DNA of 64,000 nucleotides from Paraburkholderia kirstenboschensis. GTDB taxonomy: Bacteria; Pseudomonadota; Gammaproteobacteria; Burkholderiales; Burkholderiaceae. The number at the start of each line of letters is the position of its first letter. Position 1 is the stretch's first letter. Under the pieces are notes generated by a model. It was not told the DNA's origin. It searched no databases and saw only the letters and a list, made by a program, of their open reading frames with translations. Both the position numbers and the translations under genes were made by a program. The stretch spans positions 248,001 through 312,000 of the forward strand of contig NZ_CAJHCR010000003.1 of NCBI RefSeq assembly GCF_904848585.1. The letters are read 5' to 3'. Shown here in pieces: positions 18,025 to 27,192 of the stretch.

Positions 18025-18477
18025 ATGGGCAAGAACGATCCTCCGCTCGACTCCGATTCGCTCCACGCACTCGCCGAAGATCTGCGCGTGCTGACCGGCA
18101 AGCTGCGCCGCCGCCTGCGCGAAGAGGCCCATCTCGGCGATTTCACTCCTTCGCAGATACAGGTTCTCGGCCTGCTCGAGCGCGACGGGCCTGCAACGGT
18201 CACCGAACTCGCGCGCACACAGGGCATGCGTCCGCAATCCATGGGCGAGACGCTTTCTGTTTTGAAAGCCGCTGGCCTCGTGAGCGGCGCCCCTGATCCG
18301 AACGACGGCCGGCAAACCGTTCTTTCGCTCACGCCCGCCTTCCGCAAGAAGATCAAGGCAAGTCGCGCCGCACGCGAAGACTGGCTGTTCCGAACTATCC
18401 AGACGCGCTTTTCGGTAGCCGAGCAGCAGCAACTTGCCGCGGGCGTCGAATTGCTCAAACGCCTGACCGAGTCGTAA
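18025..18477 (+). CDS. MarR family transcriptional regulator
   Basis: The start at 18025 (MGKNDPPL) is preferred; the upstream in-frame ATG and GTG lie in the 38-bp palindrome and would add residues that do not resemble MarR proteins. The 150-residue product has a winged helix: FTPSQIQVLGLLERDG, VTELARTQGMRPQSMGETLSVLKAAGLV, then the wing DPNDGRQTVLSLT. It should bind the adjacent palindrome as a dimer and repress itself and the following hydrolase and MFS genes until an effector, typically a small aromatic compound, binds. No strong Shine-Dalgarno is visible. Confidence 0.88.
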   Translation: MGKNDPPLDSDSLHALAEDLRVLTGKLRRRLREEAHLGDFTPSQIQVLGLLERDGPATVTELARTQGMRPQSMGETLSVLKAAGLVSGAPDPNDGRQTVLSLTPAFRKKIKASRAAREDWLFRTIQTRFSVAEQQQLAAGVELLKRLTES

Positions 18478-18506
18478 TTCTCACGCAAACCAAAACAGGA
18501 GCTCAC

Positions 18507-19070
18507 ATGGCACTGACTACGCTCGACGCAAAGACCGCACTGGTGGTGATCGACCTGCAGCAAGGCATCGTTGCAATGCCCACCGCTCATTCCACTGCGG
18601 AAGTCGTCACGCGCGCGGCCCAATTAGCCGACGCGTTTCGCCGCCACGGTCTGCCCGTCGTACTCGTCAACGTGGCGGGCGGCGCACCGGGGCGCGCGGA
18701 GCAGGCGCGTCCTACCGGCAACTTCCCCGCGGGATTTGCCGAGCTCGTGCCCGAACTGAACCGGCAGGCGACGGATCATCTGGTGACGAAACACACGTGG
18801 GGCGCGTTCACGAATACCGATCTCGAAGCGTATCTGCGCGAGCAAGGTGTGACGCAAATCGTGCTGGCGGGTGTGTCGACCAGCGTCGGCATTGAATCAA
18901 CGGCGCGTTTCGCACACGAGCTAGGCCTGAACATCGCGTTTGCTGTCGACGCAATGACCGACCTGCATCTGGACGCTCACACGAACAGCCTCACGCGAAT
19001 CTTCCCGCGGCTCGGCGAGACCGGTACCACGCAGGAAGTGCTCGCCATGCTGGAACAAACGCGCGCATAA
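18507..19070 (+). CDS. Isochorismatase-family cysteine-hydrolase-like protein lacking the Cys
   Basis: ATG 18507 follows CAGGAGCTCAC. The 187-residue length is typical. Asp16 (ALVVIDLQQG) and Lys95 (VTKHTWGAF) of the family triad are present. At the nucleophile position the sequence is AGVSTSVGIESTAR, so Gly128 replaces cysteine. True isochorismatases (EntB, PhzD) also have Gly there and use an Asp mechanism, whereas nicotinamidases and carbamoylsarcosine hydrolases need the Cys. This protein is therefore isochorismatase-like in mechanism or has another activity. It sits between a MarR regulator and an MFS exporter. Confidence 0.85.
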   Translation: MALTTLDAKTALVVIDLQQGIVAMPTAHSTAEVVTRAAQLADAFRRHGLPVVLVNVAGGAPGRAEQARPTGNFPAGFAELVPELNRQATDHLVTKHTWGAFTNTDLEAYLREQGVTQIVLAGVSTSVGIESTARFAHELGLNIAFAVDAMTDLHLDAHTNSLTRIFPRLGETGTTQEVLAMLEQTRA

Positions 19071-19122
19071 GCATGCGCTGCCGGCAAGACATCAACCAGA
19101 TATTCGAAGGAGAGGAACTCAG

Positions 19123-20463
19123 GTGAGCAGTACGTTCCGTTCGCTGCGCAACTTCAATTACCGGGTGTGGGCGAGTGGCGCGATCGTCTCCAATGTCGGT
19201 ACATGGATGCAACGCACCGCGCAGGACTGGCTCGTCCTCACGGAACTCACGCAACACAATGCGACTTCCGTGGGTATCGTGATGTCGCTGCAGTTCGGGC
19301 CGCAAATGCTTCTACTGCCGCTCACCGGTTATGCGGCCGATCATTTCGACCGCCGCAAGCTCCTGTTCGTCACGCAGGCGGCCATGGGCAGTCTCGCGCT
19401 CGGCCTTGGGCTGCTTACGATTACAGGCCTCGTGCAACTCTGGCAGGTCTACGTTTTCGCGGGACTGCTCGGCTGCGTAACTGCATTCGATTCGCCCGCG
19501 CGTCAGACTTTCGTGTCGGACCTCGTCGGCGAAAGCGATCTTTCCAATGCGGTCGCGCTCAACTCCACGTCGTTCAATGCCGCGCGAATGATCGGTCCGG
19601 CGGTTGCGGGCTTGCTGATCGCATCGGTCGGAACAGGCTGGGTGTTTCTGATCAACGCGCTCTCTTTTATCGCCGTACTCGGCGCTTTGCGCATGTTGCG
19701 CGCTCGCGAGCTACATGCGAAGCCTCCCGCGCTGCGCTCGCGCGGCAGCTTCGTAGAAGGCTTCAGATATGTATGGAAGCGCCCCGATCTGAAGGCAGCG
19801 CTTCTCATGCAATTCCTGATCGGCACATTCGGCCTTAACTTCCCCATTTTTATTTCGACGATGTCGGTCAGCGCATTTCATGCGGGCGCGGGCGAATACG
19901 GCGTGTTGAGCTCGACCATGGCGATCGGTTCCGTCACGGGCGCGCTGCTTGCCGCGCGCCGCGCGCAACCGCGCATGGCTTTGCTGCTCGGTGCGGCGGC
20001 AGTGTTCGGCGTGGGCTGCACGGCAGCTTCGCTGATGCCGAACTATGTGCTCTTCGGCGTCATGCTCGCCTTCATCGGCGTGTCGACGCAAACCTTCAAC
20101 ACGTCCACCAACAGTCTCGTGCAACTCTCCACGGAGCCCGCCATGCGTGGCCGCGTGATCGCGATTCTGCTCGCCATCGCGCTCGGGGGCACACCGCTTG
20201 GCGCGCCCGTGGTGGGTTGGGTCGCGGACCGTTTCGGCCCGCGCTGGGCGCTTGGCGTCGGCGCGGCGTCGGGCTTCGCCGCCGCGCTCGTGGGCTTGAT
20301 GTACCTCGTCAAATACCGGGGCTTGCGCGTGTATGTCGACGCAGGACGTCTGCGCTACAGCATTGACGAGCCCCGCCAGGCGCCGCCTTATGTGAGCCCG
20401 GCGATAGCCGTGCAAAACGCCGTCCTGGATGAAGCGGAAGAGGAAACTTCATCAGGTGTGTAG
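19123..20463 (+). CDS. MFS transporter, EntS/DHA3-like
   Basis: GTG 19123 follows GAAGGAGAGG, a strong ribosome site that decides this start. The 446-residue protein has about twelve hydrophobic segments and the MFS loop 2-3 signature in GYAADHFDRRKLL. NVGTWMQRTAQDWLV at the N-terminus is typical of the EntS/DUF894 drug-efflux branch. It is encoded with a MarR regulator and an isochorismatase-like hydrolase, a common arrangement for export of a toxic aromatic or antibiotic. The final 40 residues are cytoplasmic and acidic. Substrate is unknown. It converges with mmsA, leaving six bases. Confidence 0.87.
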   Translation: MSSTFRSLRNFNYRVWASGAIVSNVGTWMQRTAQDWLVLTELTQHNATSVGIVMSLQFGPQMLLLPLTGYAADHFDRRKLLFVTQAAMGSLALGLGLLTITGLVQLWQVYVFAGLLGCVTAFDSPARQTFVSDLVGESDLSNAVALNSTSFNAARMIGPAVAGLLIASVGTGWVFLINALSFIAVLGALRMLRARELHAKPPALRSRGSFVEGFRYVWKRPDLKAALLMQFLIGTFGLNFPIFISTMSVSAFHAGAGEYGVLSSTMAIGSVTGALLAARRAQPRMALLLGAAAVFGVGCTAASLMPNYVLFGVMLAFIGVSTQTFNTSTNSLVQLSTEPAMRGRVIAILLAIALGGTPLGAPVVGWVADRFGPRWALGVGAASGFAAALVGLMYLVKYRGLRVYVDAGRLRYSIDEPRQAPPYVSPAIAVQNAVLDEAEEETSSGV

Positions 20464-20469
20464 CGCGCG

Positions 20470-21993
20470 TTACTTCGCAACGGGCATCGTGAACTCAGCA
20501 CCCTTGGCGATGCTATCCGGCCAGCGCTGCATGATGCTCTTGTACCGCGTATAAAAGCGCACGCCTTCTTCGCCATACGCATGATGATCGCCGAATAGCG
20601 ACTTCTTCCATCCGCCGAACGAGTGCCACGCCATTGGCACCGGAATGGGCACATTGATGCCCACCATGCCCACCTGAATCTGCCGGCCGAAAGCGCGTGC
20701 CACGCCGCCGTCGGACGTGAAAAGCGACACGCCGTTACCAAACTCATGCGCGTTGATGAGTTCCACCGCGCTTGCGAAATCGGGCACCCGCACCACGGCA
20801 AGCACTGGGCCGAAGATCTCTTCCTTATAGATCTTCATTTGCGTGCCGACATTGTCGAACAGCGTTCCGCCAATGAAGAATCCCGCCTCGTTGGCGACCG
20901 GATGCGCGCGGCCGTCCACGACGAGCGTCGCGCCCTCTTCTTCGCCCGATGCGATATAACCCGCGACTTTCGCCTTGTGCTCGGCGGTCACGAGCGGGCC
21001 CATTTCAGCGTCGAGGTTCTCCCCGTTCTTGATCACGAGCGACTTGACGCGCGGCACCAGTTTTTCGATCAGCTTATCGGCGACGTTACCCACTGCCACC
21101 GCCACCGAAATCGCCATGCAGCGCTCGCCGGCCGATCCGTATGCGGCGCCGATCAGCGCGTCGACGGCCTGGTCTAGATCAGCGTCGGGCATCACCACGA
21201 GGTGATTCTTGGCGCCGCCGAGAGCCTGCACGCGCTTGCCGCGTTTCGATGCCTCCGTATGGATGTACTCGGCGATCGGGGTCGAACCGACGAACGACAG
21301 TGCCGCGACATCCGGATGGTCGATGAGCGCATCGACGGCCACCTTGTCGCCGTTGACCACATTGAACACGCCGTCCGGCAAACCCGCTTCTTTCAACAGT
21401 TCCGCAATACGCAGCGACGCCGAAGGATCGCGTTCTGACGGCTTCAGCACGAAGGTGTTGCCACAAGCCAGAGCGACAGGGAACATCCACATAGGCACCA
21501 TGACCGGGAAATTGAACGGCGTGATGCCCGCGACCACGCCGAGCGCCTGGCGCAGATTCCAGTTGTCGATGCCGCCGCCGATCTGGTCGGTGAAATCGGT
21601 CTTCAGCAGGTTCGGAATGCCGCATGCGAACTCGACCACTTCAATGCCACGCACGACCTCGCCTTGCGCGTCCGTGAACACCTTGCCGTGCTCGCGCGTA
21701 ATGAGCATGGCGAGTTCGTCGTGATGCTTATTGAGCAGTTCTTTGAACTTGAACAGAATGCGTGCGCGCTTGAGCGGCGCGGTTTCGCTCCACGCGGCAA
21801 AGGCGGCTTTCGCGGATTGCACTGCAGCATCCACTTCCTCGACCGACGCAAGCGCGACCGCTCCCGTCACTTGACCCGTCGCGGGATTGAACACTTCCTT
21901 GAAGCGGCCGCTGGTGGGGTCAATCGCGGCCCCGCCTATATAGTGGCCGATCTGCTGCGCCGAAAGCTTCGCTTGTTCGTTTGCTGCGTTCAT
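20470..21993 (-). CDS. mmsA: CoA-acylating methylmalonate-semialdehyde dehydrogenase
   Basis: The 507-residue protein matches MmsA in length and motifs. They are [16 protein letters not shown] (MmsA-specific form of the substrate region), [13 protein letters not shown], the cofactor segment [12 protein letters not shown], and the catalytic loop [17 protein letters not shown] with its Cys. It converts methylmalonate or malonate semialdehyde, CoA and NAD to propionyl- or acetyl-CoA in valine, thymine, myo-inositol or beta-alanine catabolism. Usual partners (mmsB, ald, iol genes) are absent here, so the pathway is open. A transporter gene diverges from the 323-bp region upstream. Confidence 0.93.
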   Translation of the reverse strand: MNAANEQAKLSAQQIGHYIGGAAIDPTSGRFKEVFNPATGQVTGAVALASVEEVDAAVQSAKAAFAAWSETAPLKRARILFKFKELLNKHHDELAMLITREHGKVFTDAQGEVVRGIEVVEFACGIPNLLKTDFTDQIGGGIDNWNLRQALGVVAGITPFNFPVMVPMWMFPVALACGNTFVLKPSERDPSASLRIAELLKEAGLPDGVFNVVNGDKVAVDALIDHPDVAALSFVGSTPIAEYIHTEASKRGKRVQALGGAKNHLVVMPDADLDQAVDALIGAAYGSAGERCMAISVAVAVGNVADKLIEKLVPRVKSLVIKNGENLDAEMGPLVTAEHKAKVAGYIASGEEEGATLVVDGRAHPVANEAGFFIGGTLFDNVGTQMKIYKEEIFGPVLAVVRVPDFASAVELINAHEFGNGVSLFTSDGGVARAFGRQIQVGMVGINVPIPVPMAWHSFGGWKKSLFGDHHAYGEEGVRFYTRYKSIMQRWPDSIAKGAEFTMPVAK

Positions 21994-22316
21994 TTCATAC
22001 CTCGGATTCGGAATGGGCCGCGGCTTCGCACCGGGCTGACAGGCGGATTGGAGTCCGTCAACTGTATCGACGCTACGCCGCTTATTCCCTATACAGCAAA
22101 ACAGAACCGCGCCTCACTGTATTGTTTTTTGCGCGACAACTGTACTGGGAGCGCCGCTGATAACCGGCCATGCTCGCGATCTCCCGCATCGCAGCATGCG
22201 CTCGCCGCGAAGTCCGGTCCGCCGTACAAATCCTGGCTTGCATAGTCGGCGCGCCGGACGCCAAATGAGGCAGCCGCAGAAGCTGGCCACCCAAAAATCA
22301 GGTGAGGAGGCGCAAC
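21994..22316. promoter_or_regulatory. Divergent control region of mmsA and MHS transporter with repeated CTGTA elements
   Basis: This 323-bp gap has no supported gene. It contains three related 8-mers: CTATACAG (22089-22096, the reverse complement of CTGTATAG), CTGTATTG (22117-22124) and CTGTACTG (22140-22147). The last two are direct repeats 23 bases apart, about two helical turns. Such an arrangement suggests a regulator bound to one face of the DNA; no regulator gene is adjacent. A T-run (22122-22130) separates the repeats. Confidence 0.4.
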
Positions 22317-23726
22317 ATGGCAACGAACGCATCGGTGGAGGACCGCAAGCATCGCGGGCAGGCCCGGAAGGCAACCGCCAGTGGCTGGATCGGCTCGGCA
22401 CTCGAATACTACGATTTCTTCATTTACGCGCAGGCAGCGGCACTGATTTTTCCCCAGCTGTTTTTTCCCTCCGGAAATCCGAAGATCGCGATCGTCGCTT
22501 CGCTCGCGACTTACGGCGTGGGCTACGTCGCGCGGCCAATCGGCGCGTTCGTGCTCGGACATTGGGGCGACACGCATGGCCGCAAGAACGTTCTGCTGCT
22601 CTGCATGTTCCTGATGGGCATTTCGACGATGGCAGTGGGCCTGCTGCCCACCTATCAGCATGTCGGCTTGCTTGCACCGGCCCTGCTCGTCGTGCTTCGT
22701 CTGATTCAGGGCTTTGCGGTCGCCGGTGAAATCTCGGGCGCGAGTTCGATGATTCTCGAACATGCGCCGTTCGGACGACGCGGCTATTACGCCAGTTTCA
22801 CGCTGCAAGGCGTGCAGGCCGGACAGATTCTCGCTGCTGCCGTGTTTCTGCCGCTCGCCTATTACATGGACGAGAGTTCGTTCAATTCGTGGGGCTGGCG
22901 CATTCCATTTCTACTGAGTGCTGTGGTGCTGGTGGCCGGCTACATCATCAGGCGCGAGGTCGAGGAAACGCCCGCTTTCGCGAAAGAAGACGCGAGCGGC
23001 GGCGTGCCGAAGTCGCCGATTGCCGAGGCGTTCCGCTACAACTGGGTGGACATGCTGCGCGTGGTCGGCTGCTCGCTGATGAACGTGATTCCCGTGGTCG
23101 CGACGATTTTCGGTGCCGCATATGCGGTGCAGCCCGCGTACGGTATCGGCTTTTCAAAAAGCGTCTATTTATGGATTCCGGTGATCGGCAACATTGTCGC
23201 GGTGCTCGTGATCCCGTACGTGGGCAATCTGTCGGACCGGATCGGCCGGCGCCTGCCGATTATCGTCGGCGCACTCGGCGCGGGGCTTCTCTCGTTTGCG
23301 TACCTGTATGCGATCAGTATTCACAACGTGGCGCTCGCGATCGTCATGTCGATCCTCATGTGGGGCATCATCTACCAAGGCTATAACGCCACATTCCCGA
23401 GCTTCTATCCAGAACTTTTCCCAACCCGTTCGCGCGTCTCCGCGATGGCGATCGGGCAGAACATCGGGACGACGATTACGGCGCTGCTGCCCGCATTGTT
23501 CGCTTACGTCGCGCCGCCGGGATCGCACAACGTTCCGCTGATGATTGGAGCGATCACGTTCGGCATCACGATCATCGCGGCGGTGACAGCATGGAGCGCA
23601 CGAGAGAACTATCGGGTCAAACTGTCCGATCTGGGCCAGCCGGGCGCGGTGCCGCTCGACAAGACGAGCTATGACCGGCTGAGGGCGGAAACAATGGCGG
23701 AATCGAAAAAGGCCGTGACTTCATAG
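22317..23726 (+). CDS. MFS transporter of the metabolite:H+ symporter (MHS) type
   Basis: ATG 22317 is placed after GAGGAGG; a GTG fifteen bases upstream would sit on the ribosome site itself. The 469-residue protein has twelve predicted helices. The MHS opening SGWIGSALEYYDFFIYAQAAALIFPQLFF pattern is seen at residues about 23-50, followed by RPIGAFVLGHWGDTHGRKNVLL. These features resemble KgtP/ShiA/ProP-type importers of carboxylates or betaines. Divergent placement next to mmsA suggests uptake of a compound degraded through MmsA, but that is inference. Substrate is unknown. Confidence 0.87.
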   Translation: MATNASVEDRKHRGQARKATASGWIGSALEYYDFFIYAQAAALIFPQLFFPSGNPKIAIVASLATYGVGYVARPIGAFVLGHWGDTHGRKNVLLLCMFLMGISTMAVGLLPTYQHVGLLAPALLVVLRLIQGFAVAGEISGASSMILEHAPFGRRGYYASFTLQGVQAGQILAAAVFLPLAYYMDESSFNSWGWRIPFLLSAVVLVAGYIIRREVEETPAFAKEDASGGVPKSPIAEAFRYNWVDMLRVVGCSLMNVIPVVATIFGAAYAVQPAYGIGFSKSVYLWIPVIGNIVAVLVIPYVGNLSDRIGRRLPIIVGALGAGLLSFAYLYAISIHNVALAIVMSILMWGIIYQGYNATFPSFYPELFPTRSRVSAMAIGQNIGTTITALLPALFAYVAPPGSHNVPLMIGAITFGITIIAAVTAWSARENYRVKLSDLGQPGAVPLDKTSYDRLRAETMAESKKAVTS

Positions 23727-23745
23727 GCCAGACAAGCGATGCGAT

Positions 23746-24816
23746 TTAGCGCCATTGCGCAGTCAACTCGTTGGCGAGGACCATTTGCTCGCGCACCTGT
23801 TCGATGAAGGCTGCCTCGATACCGCTTTGCGCCTTGAGAAATTTTAGCGCCGCGGAATGCACCGAGCGCATCGACCCGCCGTCTATTGCGCCGATCCGCG
23901 CCGCATTGCGGCGCGTTTCCTCGACCAGATCGCGGGCGCTGCTGAAATCAGGGGACAAGCCGCTCTGCGCTTCGAAGCTGGCCCGCACACGAGCTGCGTA
24001 GTCGCGCGACTGCCCAAGCTGGTCCATGTCGATGAGCAGATCGACCCCTTGCCCCATTCGCCACGCGCAAAGAATCCACAGCGCGACGAACGCTCGATAC
24101 GCATTATTGCCTTCCGCGCTGCGTGCGTACTGTTCGCAGGCCATTGCGTAGGCGTCGTCGGAAGCCGGCGTGGCGGGCGGCAACTTCACATCGCACATGT
24201 CGATGACCTGCTTCACCACGGGTTCCGCACGATTCAATCCGAGCACACGAAAAGGCGCGGCCACGAAGAACGGATTGCGCCATTGCTGGTTGAGCAGCCA
24301 CCCAGAAGCAAATTGCGAGGCAGGATTGCGCAACACACCGACGTGCATCGCATCGGGAAAGGCGTGTCTGAGCCACGGCAACCTTCCCGACGACCGACAG
24401 AACTTGAACACCGGCACGCTGCCCTGCAGGGTCGAGTGCTCGACCAGATTGCGTAAATACGCTTGCAGCGCGTGAAATTCGGCATCCGGCACGCCGCCGA
24501 AACGGTCGACGCCGAATTGTCTTCGGTAGCCGGCCACACCGCGCGCGCCTTCATGCAGAAACGGCTTGTACTCGTTGAAGTAAGGGGCATCGAGCGGCGG
24601 ATGTCCGGAGGTCAGCGTGGGACGGCTTGCGGCAACGTCGGCGAGGCTCAAATCCGCCAGTACATTGCTGAGCGGCTCGTAAAAGCCGGTCACAGCGTTG
24701 AGCGCCCGAAGACGGGACCACACCCAGGTGCCTGCGCTTCGCCACCCAGTGTGCAGAAATACGCCCTGTTTCAGGGCACTTTTCGGCGCGGCGTCAGCCT
24801 CATGTGACAACGGCAT
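23746..24816 (-). CDS. Sulfotransferase-like P-loop protein
   Basis: The start at 24816 (MPLSHEAD), with GAAGAGAAG upstream, is preferred over a start twelve codons earlier. The 356-residue product opens with VFLHTGWRSAGTWVWSRLR, resembling the 5'-phosphosulfate loop of PAPS sulfotransferases, and carries VGVLRNPASQFASGWLL, resembling the 3'-phosphate-binding R-S segment. The similarity is partial, and no family can be named with certainty. No signal peptide or membrane helix is visible. It is not in an obvious operon. A role in sulfation of a surface glycan is possible but unproven. Confidence 0.6.
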   Translation of the reverse strand: MPLSHEADAAPKSALKQGVFLHTGWRSAGTWVWSRLRALNAVTGFYEPLSNVLADLSLADVAASRPTLTSGHPPLDAPYFNEYKPFLHEGARGVAGYRRQFGVDRFGGVPDAEFHALQAYLRNLVEHSTLQGSVPVFKFCRSSGRLPWLRHAFPDAMHVGVLRNPASQFASGWLLNQQWRNPFFVAAPFRVLGLNRAEPVVKQVIDMCDVKLPPATPASDDAYAMACEQYARSAEGNNAYRAFVALWILCAWRMGQGVDLLIDMDQLGQSRDYAARVRASFEAQSGLSPDFSSARDLVEETRRNAARIGAIDGGSMRSVHSAALKFLKAQSGIEAAFIEQVREQMVLANELTAQWR

Positions 24817-24987
24817 CGGACTTCTCTTCGAATGAAAGCATTGGGAAATCATGCTACGCGTACTGTAGCGTTTCGACCTGTCGTCTGCGTTACAGGAGCA
24901 TCACATTACCTTGCATGGTGCACCGGCACTGGAAGCGCGCCGGCAAACGCATTAAGCTCCAGGGTCCAAGACTGAAAACAGCCCCTC

Positions 24988-25899
24988 ATGAACGATTCCG
25001 CCGATATACGCTTCCTGCTGACCATACGCGAAAGTGGCAGCCTTGTCGCCGCGGCGCGAAAGTTGGGGCTGTCACCTTCGGCGATCACTCAGCGTCTGCA
25101 ACAACTGGAAAAGAAGCTCGGCGCTCAACTGCTGAACCGCAGCGCGCGCCGCCTTCAATTCACTGAAGAAGGCACGCTGCTCTGCGAACGCGGCGCGGAA
25201 CTGGTTCAGCAATTCGACACGCTGTTCGAAGATCTGCAGATGCGCCGCGGCGGCCTGGTCGGCACACTGAAAGTCAACGCGCCACTCGGTTTCGGGCGGC
25301 GTTACGTGGCGCCCGCGATTGCCGACTTTCAGCAGCAGCATCCGGATATCGACGTCGCGTTGACTCTGTCGGATCAGCCGCTCATGGAAACGGCTGAACG
25401 CTTCGACATCGTCGTGCATATCGGCGACCTGCCGATATCCAACCGCGTGGGTTACACGATCGCGCCCAACGCGCGCTTCGTATGCGCGGCGCCCGCGCTC
25501 GTCAAACGTCTGGGCGCGCCCGAGTCGCCCGACGAACTTGCCGCGCTGCCCTGTATCGTGCTGCGCGAGAATAACGAGGACGTCACGCTCTGGCAGTTCA
25601 GCCGCGGCCGCACACGCCGCAGCGTACGCGTTTCATCGCACTTGAGCTGCAACGACGGCGACGTGATCCGCCAATGGGCATGCGAAGGCCGCGGCGTGAT
25701 CCTGCGTTCCGAATGGGATGTGGCGGACGACATCGCGAAAGGAAGGCTCGTCCGCTTGCTGCCCGCGTGGAAAACTCCGGACGCGAATGTCATCGCGCTC
25801 ACCCATCAGCGTGCGGGCTTACCCGCTCGCACACGAACTTTCATGCAGCACTTGCAGGCGAGATTCCGACCGCTGCCACCGTGGCGAATCTCACATTAA
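24988..25899 (+). CDS. LysR family transcriptional regulator
   Basis: The 303-residue protein has the N-terminal LysR helix-turn-helix (DIRFLLTIRESGSLVAAARKLGLSPSAITQRLQQLEKKLGAQLLNRS pattern, residues about 5-52). A linker and a periplasmic-binding-protein-like effector domain follow (VGTLKVNAPLGFGRRYVAPAIADF, then LEFIVH-like strand). The effector part resembles the CrgA/DsdC-like subset that begins GTLKVNAP. It lies 132 bases upstream of the DSD1-type PLP enzyme on the same strand and may control it. The usual divergent target gene is not present; upstream is a convergently unrelated minus-strand gene. Confidence 0.9.
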   Translation: MNDSADIRFLLTIRESGSLVAAARKLGLSPSAITQRLQQLEKKLGAQLLNRSARRLQFTEEGTLLCERGAELVQQFDTLFEDLQMRRGGLVGTLKVNAPLGFGRRYVAPAIADFQQQHPDIDVALTLSDQPLMETAERFDIVVHIGDLPISNRVGYTIAPNARFVCAAPALVKRLGAPESPDELAALPCIVLRENNEDVTLWQFSRGRTRRSVRVSSHLSCNDGDVIRQWACEGRGVILRSEWDVADDIAKGRLVRLLPAWKTPDANVIALTHQRAGLPARTRTFMQHLQARFRPLPPWRISH

Positions 25900-25954
25900 G
25901 CCTGGCTGAATCTATGAATTCGAGCAGTTGAAGATTCTCGCCGCATGCCGACTT

Positions 25955-25960
25955 TATAAT
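25955..25960 (+). promoter_or_regulatory. Consensus -10 element upstream of the PLP enzyme gene
   Basis: A perfect TATAAT lies 72 bases before ATG 26032 in the short gap after the LysR gene. A matching -35 is not obvious (TTGAAG is 21 bases upstream, too far), which suggests an activated promoter and fits LysR control. Confidence 0.45.
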
Positions 25961-26031
25961 TGGCGCCTGGTGTCCCGTTCCTGCGGGCTCGAGCCGTATC
26001 CTCCGAATCCCGCCCACTTCCCGGGGAAAGT

Positions 26032-27174
26032 ATGAAACTCGAACAGATCGACACGCCCGCGGCCCTGATCGACATTGCCCGGATGCAGAAGAACATTGCG
26101 CGTATGCAGGCGCATATGAACACGCTCGGCGTCGCGTTCCGTCCGCATGTAAAGACCACCAAGTGTATCGACGTAGTGCGAGCGCAAATTGCGGCCGGCG
26201 CGCGCGGCATTACTGTCTCCACGCTAAAGGAAGCCGAAGCGTTCCATGCCGCCGGCGTGAATGACATTCTTTACGCGGTCAGCATCGCGCCTTCGAAACT
26301 GCCGCGAGCATTGGCGCTGCGCCGCCAGGGCTGCAATCTCAAGCTGGTGGTGGACAACCCCACCGCGGCAGCGGCCATCGCCGCGTTTGGCGATCAGCAT
26401 GGCGCAACGTTCGAGGTATGGATCGAAGTAGACACCGACGGGCACCGCTCCGGCATCACGCCGGAGCACGAGAGCCTGCTCGACGTCGGCCGCATTCTGC
26501 ACGAGAACGGCATGACGGTCGGCGGTGTGATGACGCACGCAGGCTCCAGTTACGAACTCGACACGCCCGAAGCGCTCGCCGCGCTGGCGGAACAGGAACG
26601 CGCCGGCTGTGTTCGCGCGGCGCAGCGCTTGCGCGATGCCGGCGTTCCTTGTCCGGAGGTCAGTGTCGGTTCCACGCCCACGGCGCTCGCAGCCACACAG
26701 CTGAATGGCGTGACCGAGGTGCGTGCGGGCGTCTATGTTTTCTTCGACCTCGTCATGTACAACATCGGCGTTTGTGCGCTCGAGGACATTGCGCTAAGCG
26801 TGCTCGCCACCGTGATCGGCCATCAGTCCGAGAAAGGCTCGGCCATTCTCGACGCAGGATGGATGGCTCTCAGCCGCGATCGCGGCACGTCGAAGCAGGC
26901 GCACGATTTCGGCTACGGCCAGCCGTGTCTGCTCAACGGCACTCCGCTTGCCGGCTATGTGGTGAGCGGCGCGAACCAGGAGCACGGCATTCTTTCGCCG
27001 ACCGAAGAAGGCGCACATAAAGCTAACGGCGACATTACGCAACGCTTTCCAATCGGCATGAAACTGCGCATTCTGCCGAACCATGCGTGCGCTACCGGCG
27101 CGCAGTTCCCCGAGTACCACGCCGTTGCGCCGGACGGCCAGAGCGTGCCCTGGATGCGTTTTCAGGGCTGGTAA
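26032..27174 (+). CDS. DSD1-family PLP enzyme (D-threonine aldolase / D-serine dehydratase-like)
   Basis: ATG 26032 is chosen because the family start (xLxTPALLID-type, here IDTPAALIDIARMQKN) falls at residues 6-21; upstream codons look non-coding. The 380-residue protein is a fold-type III PLP enzyme. The PLP lysine is Lys41 in FRPHVKTTKC, and TVSTLKEAEAF is the next conserved block. C-terminal metal ligands are His351 and Cys353 in PNHACATGAQFPEYH. These enzymes cleave D-3-hydroxyamino acids or dehydrate D-serine using a divalent metal. The exact reaction cannot be fixed. A LysR gene precedes it. Confidence 0.88.
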   Translation: MKLEQIDTPAALIDIARMQKNIARMQAHMNTLGVAFRPHVKTTKCIDVVRAQIAAGARGITVSTLKEAEAFHAAGVNDILYAVSIAPSKLPRALALRRQGCNLKLVVDNPTAAAAIAAFGDQHGATFEVWIEVDTDGHRSGITPEHESLLDVGRILHENGMTVGGVMTHAGSSYELDTPEALAALAEQERAGCVRAAQRLRDAGVPCPEVSVGSTPTALAATQLNGVTEVRAGVYVFFDLVMYNIGVCALEDIALSVLATVIGHQSEKGSAILDAGWMALSRDRGTSKQAHDFGYGQPCLLNGTPLAGYVVSGANQEHGILSPTEEGAHKANGDITQRFPIGMKLRILPNHACATGAQFPEYHAVAPDGQSVPWMRFQGW

Positions 27175-27192
27175 GCAACGCCGCCTGCCCGG

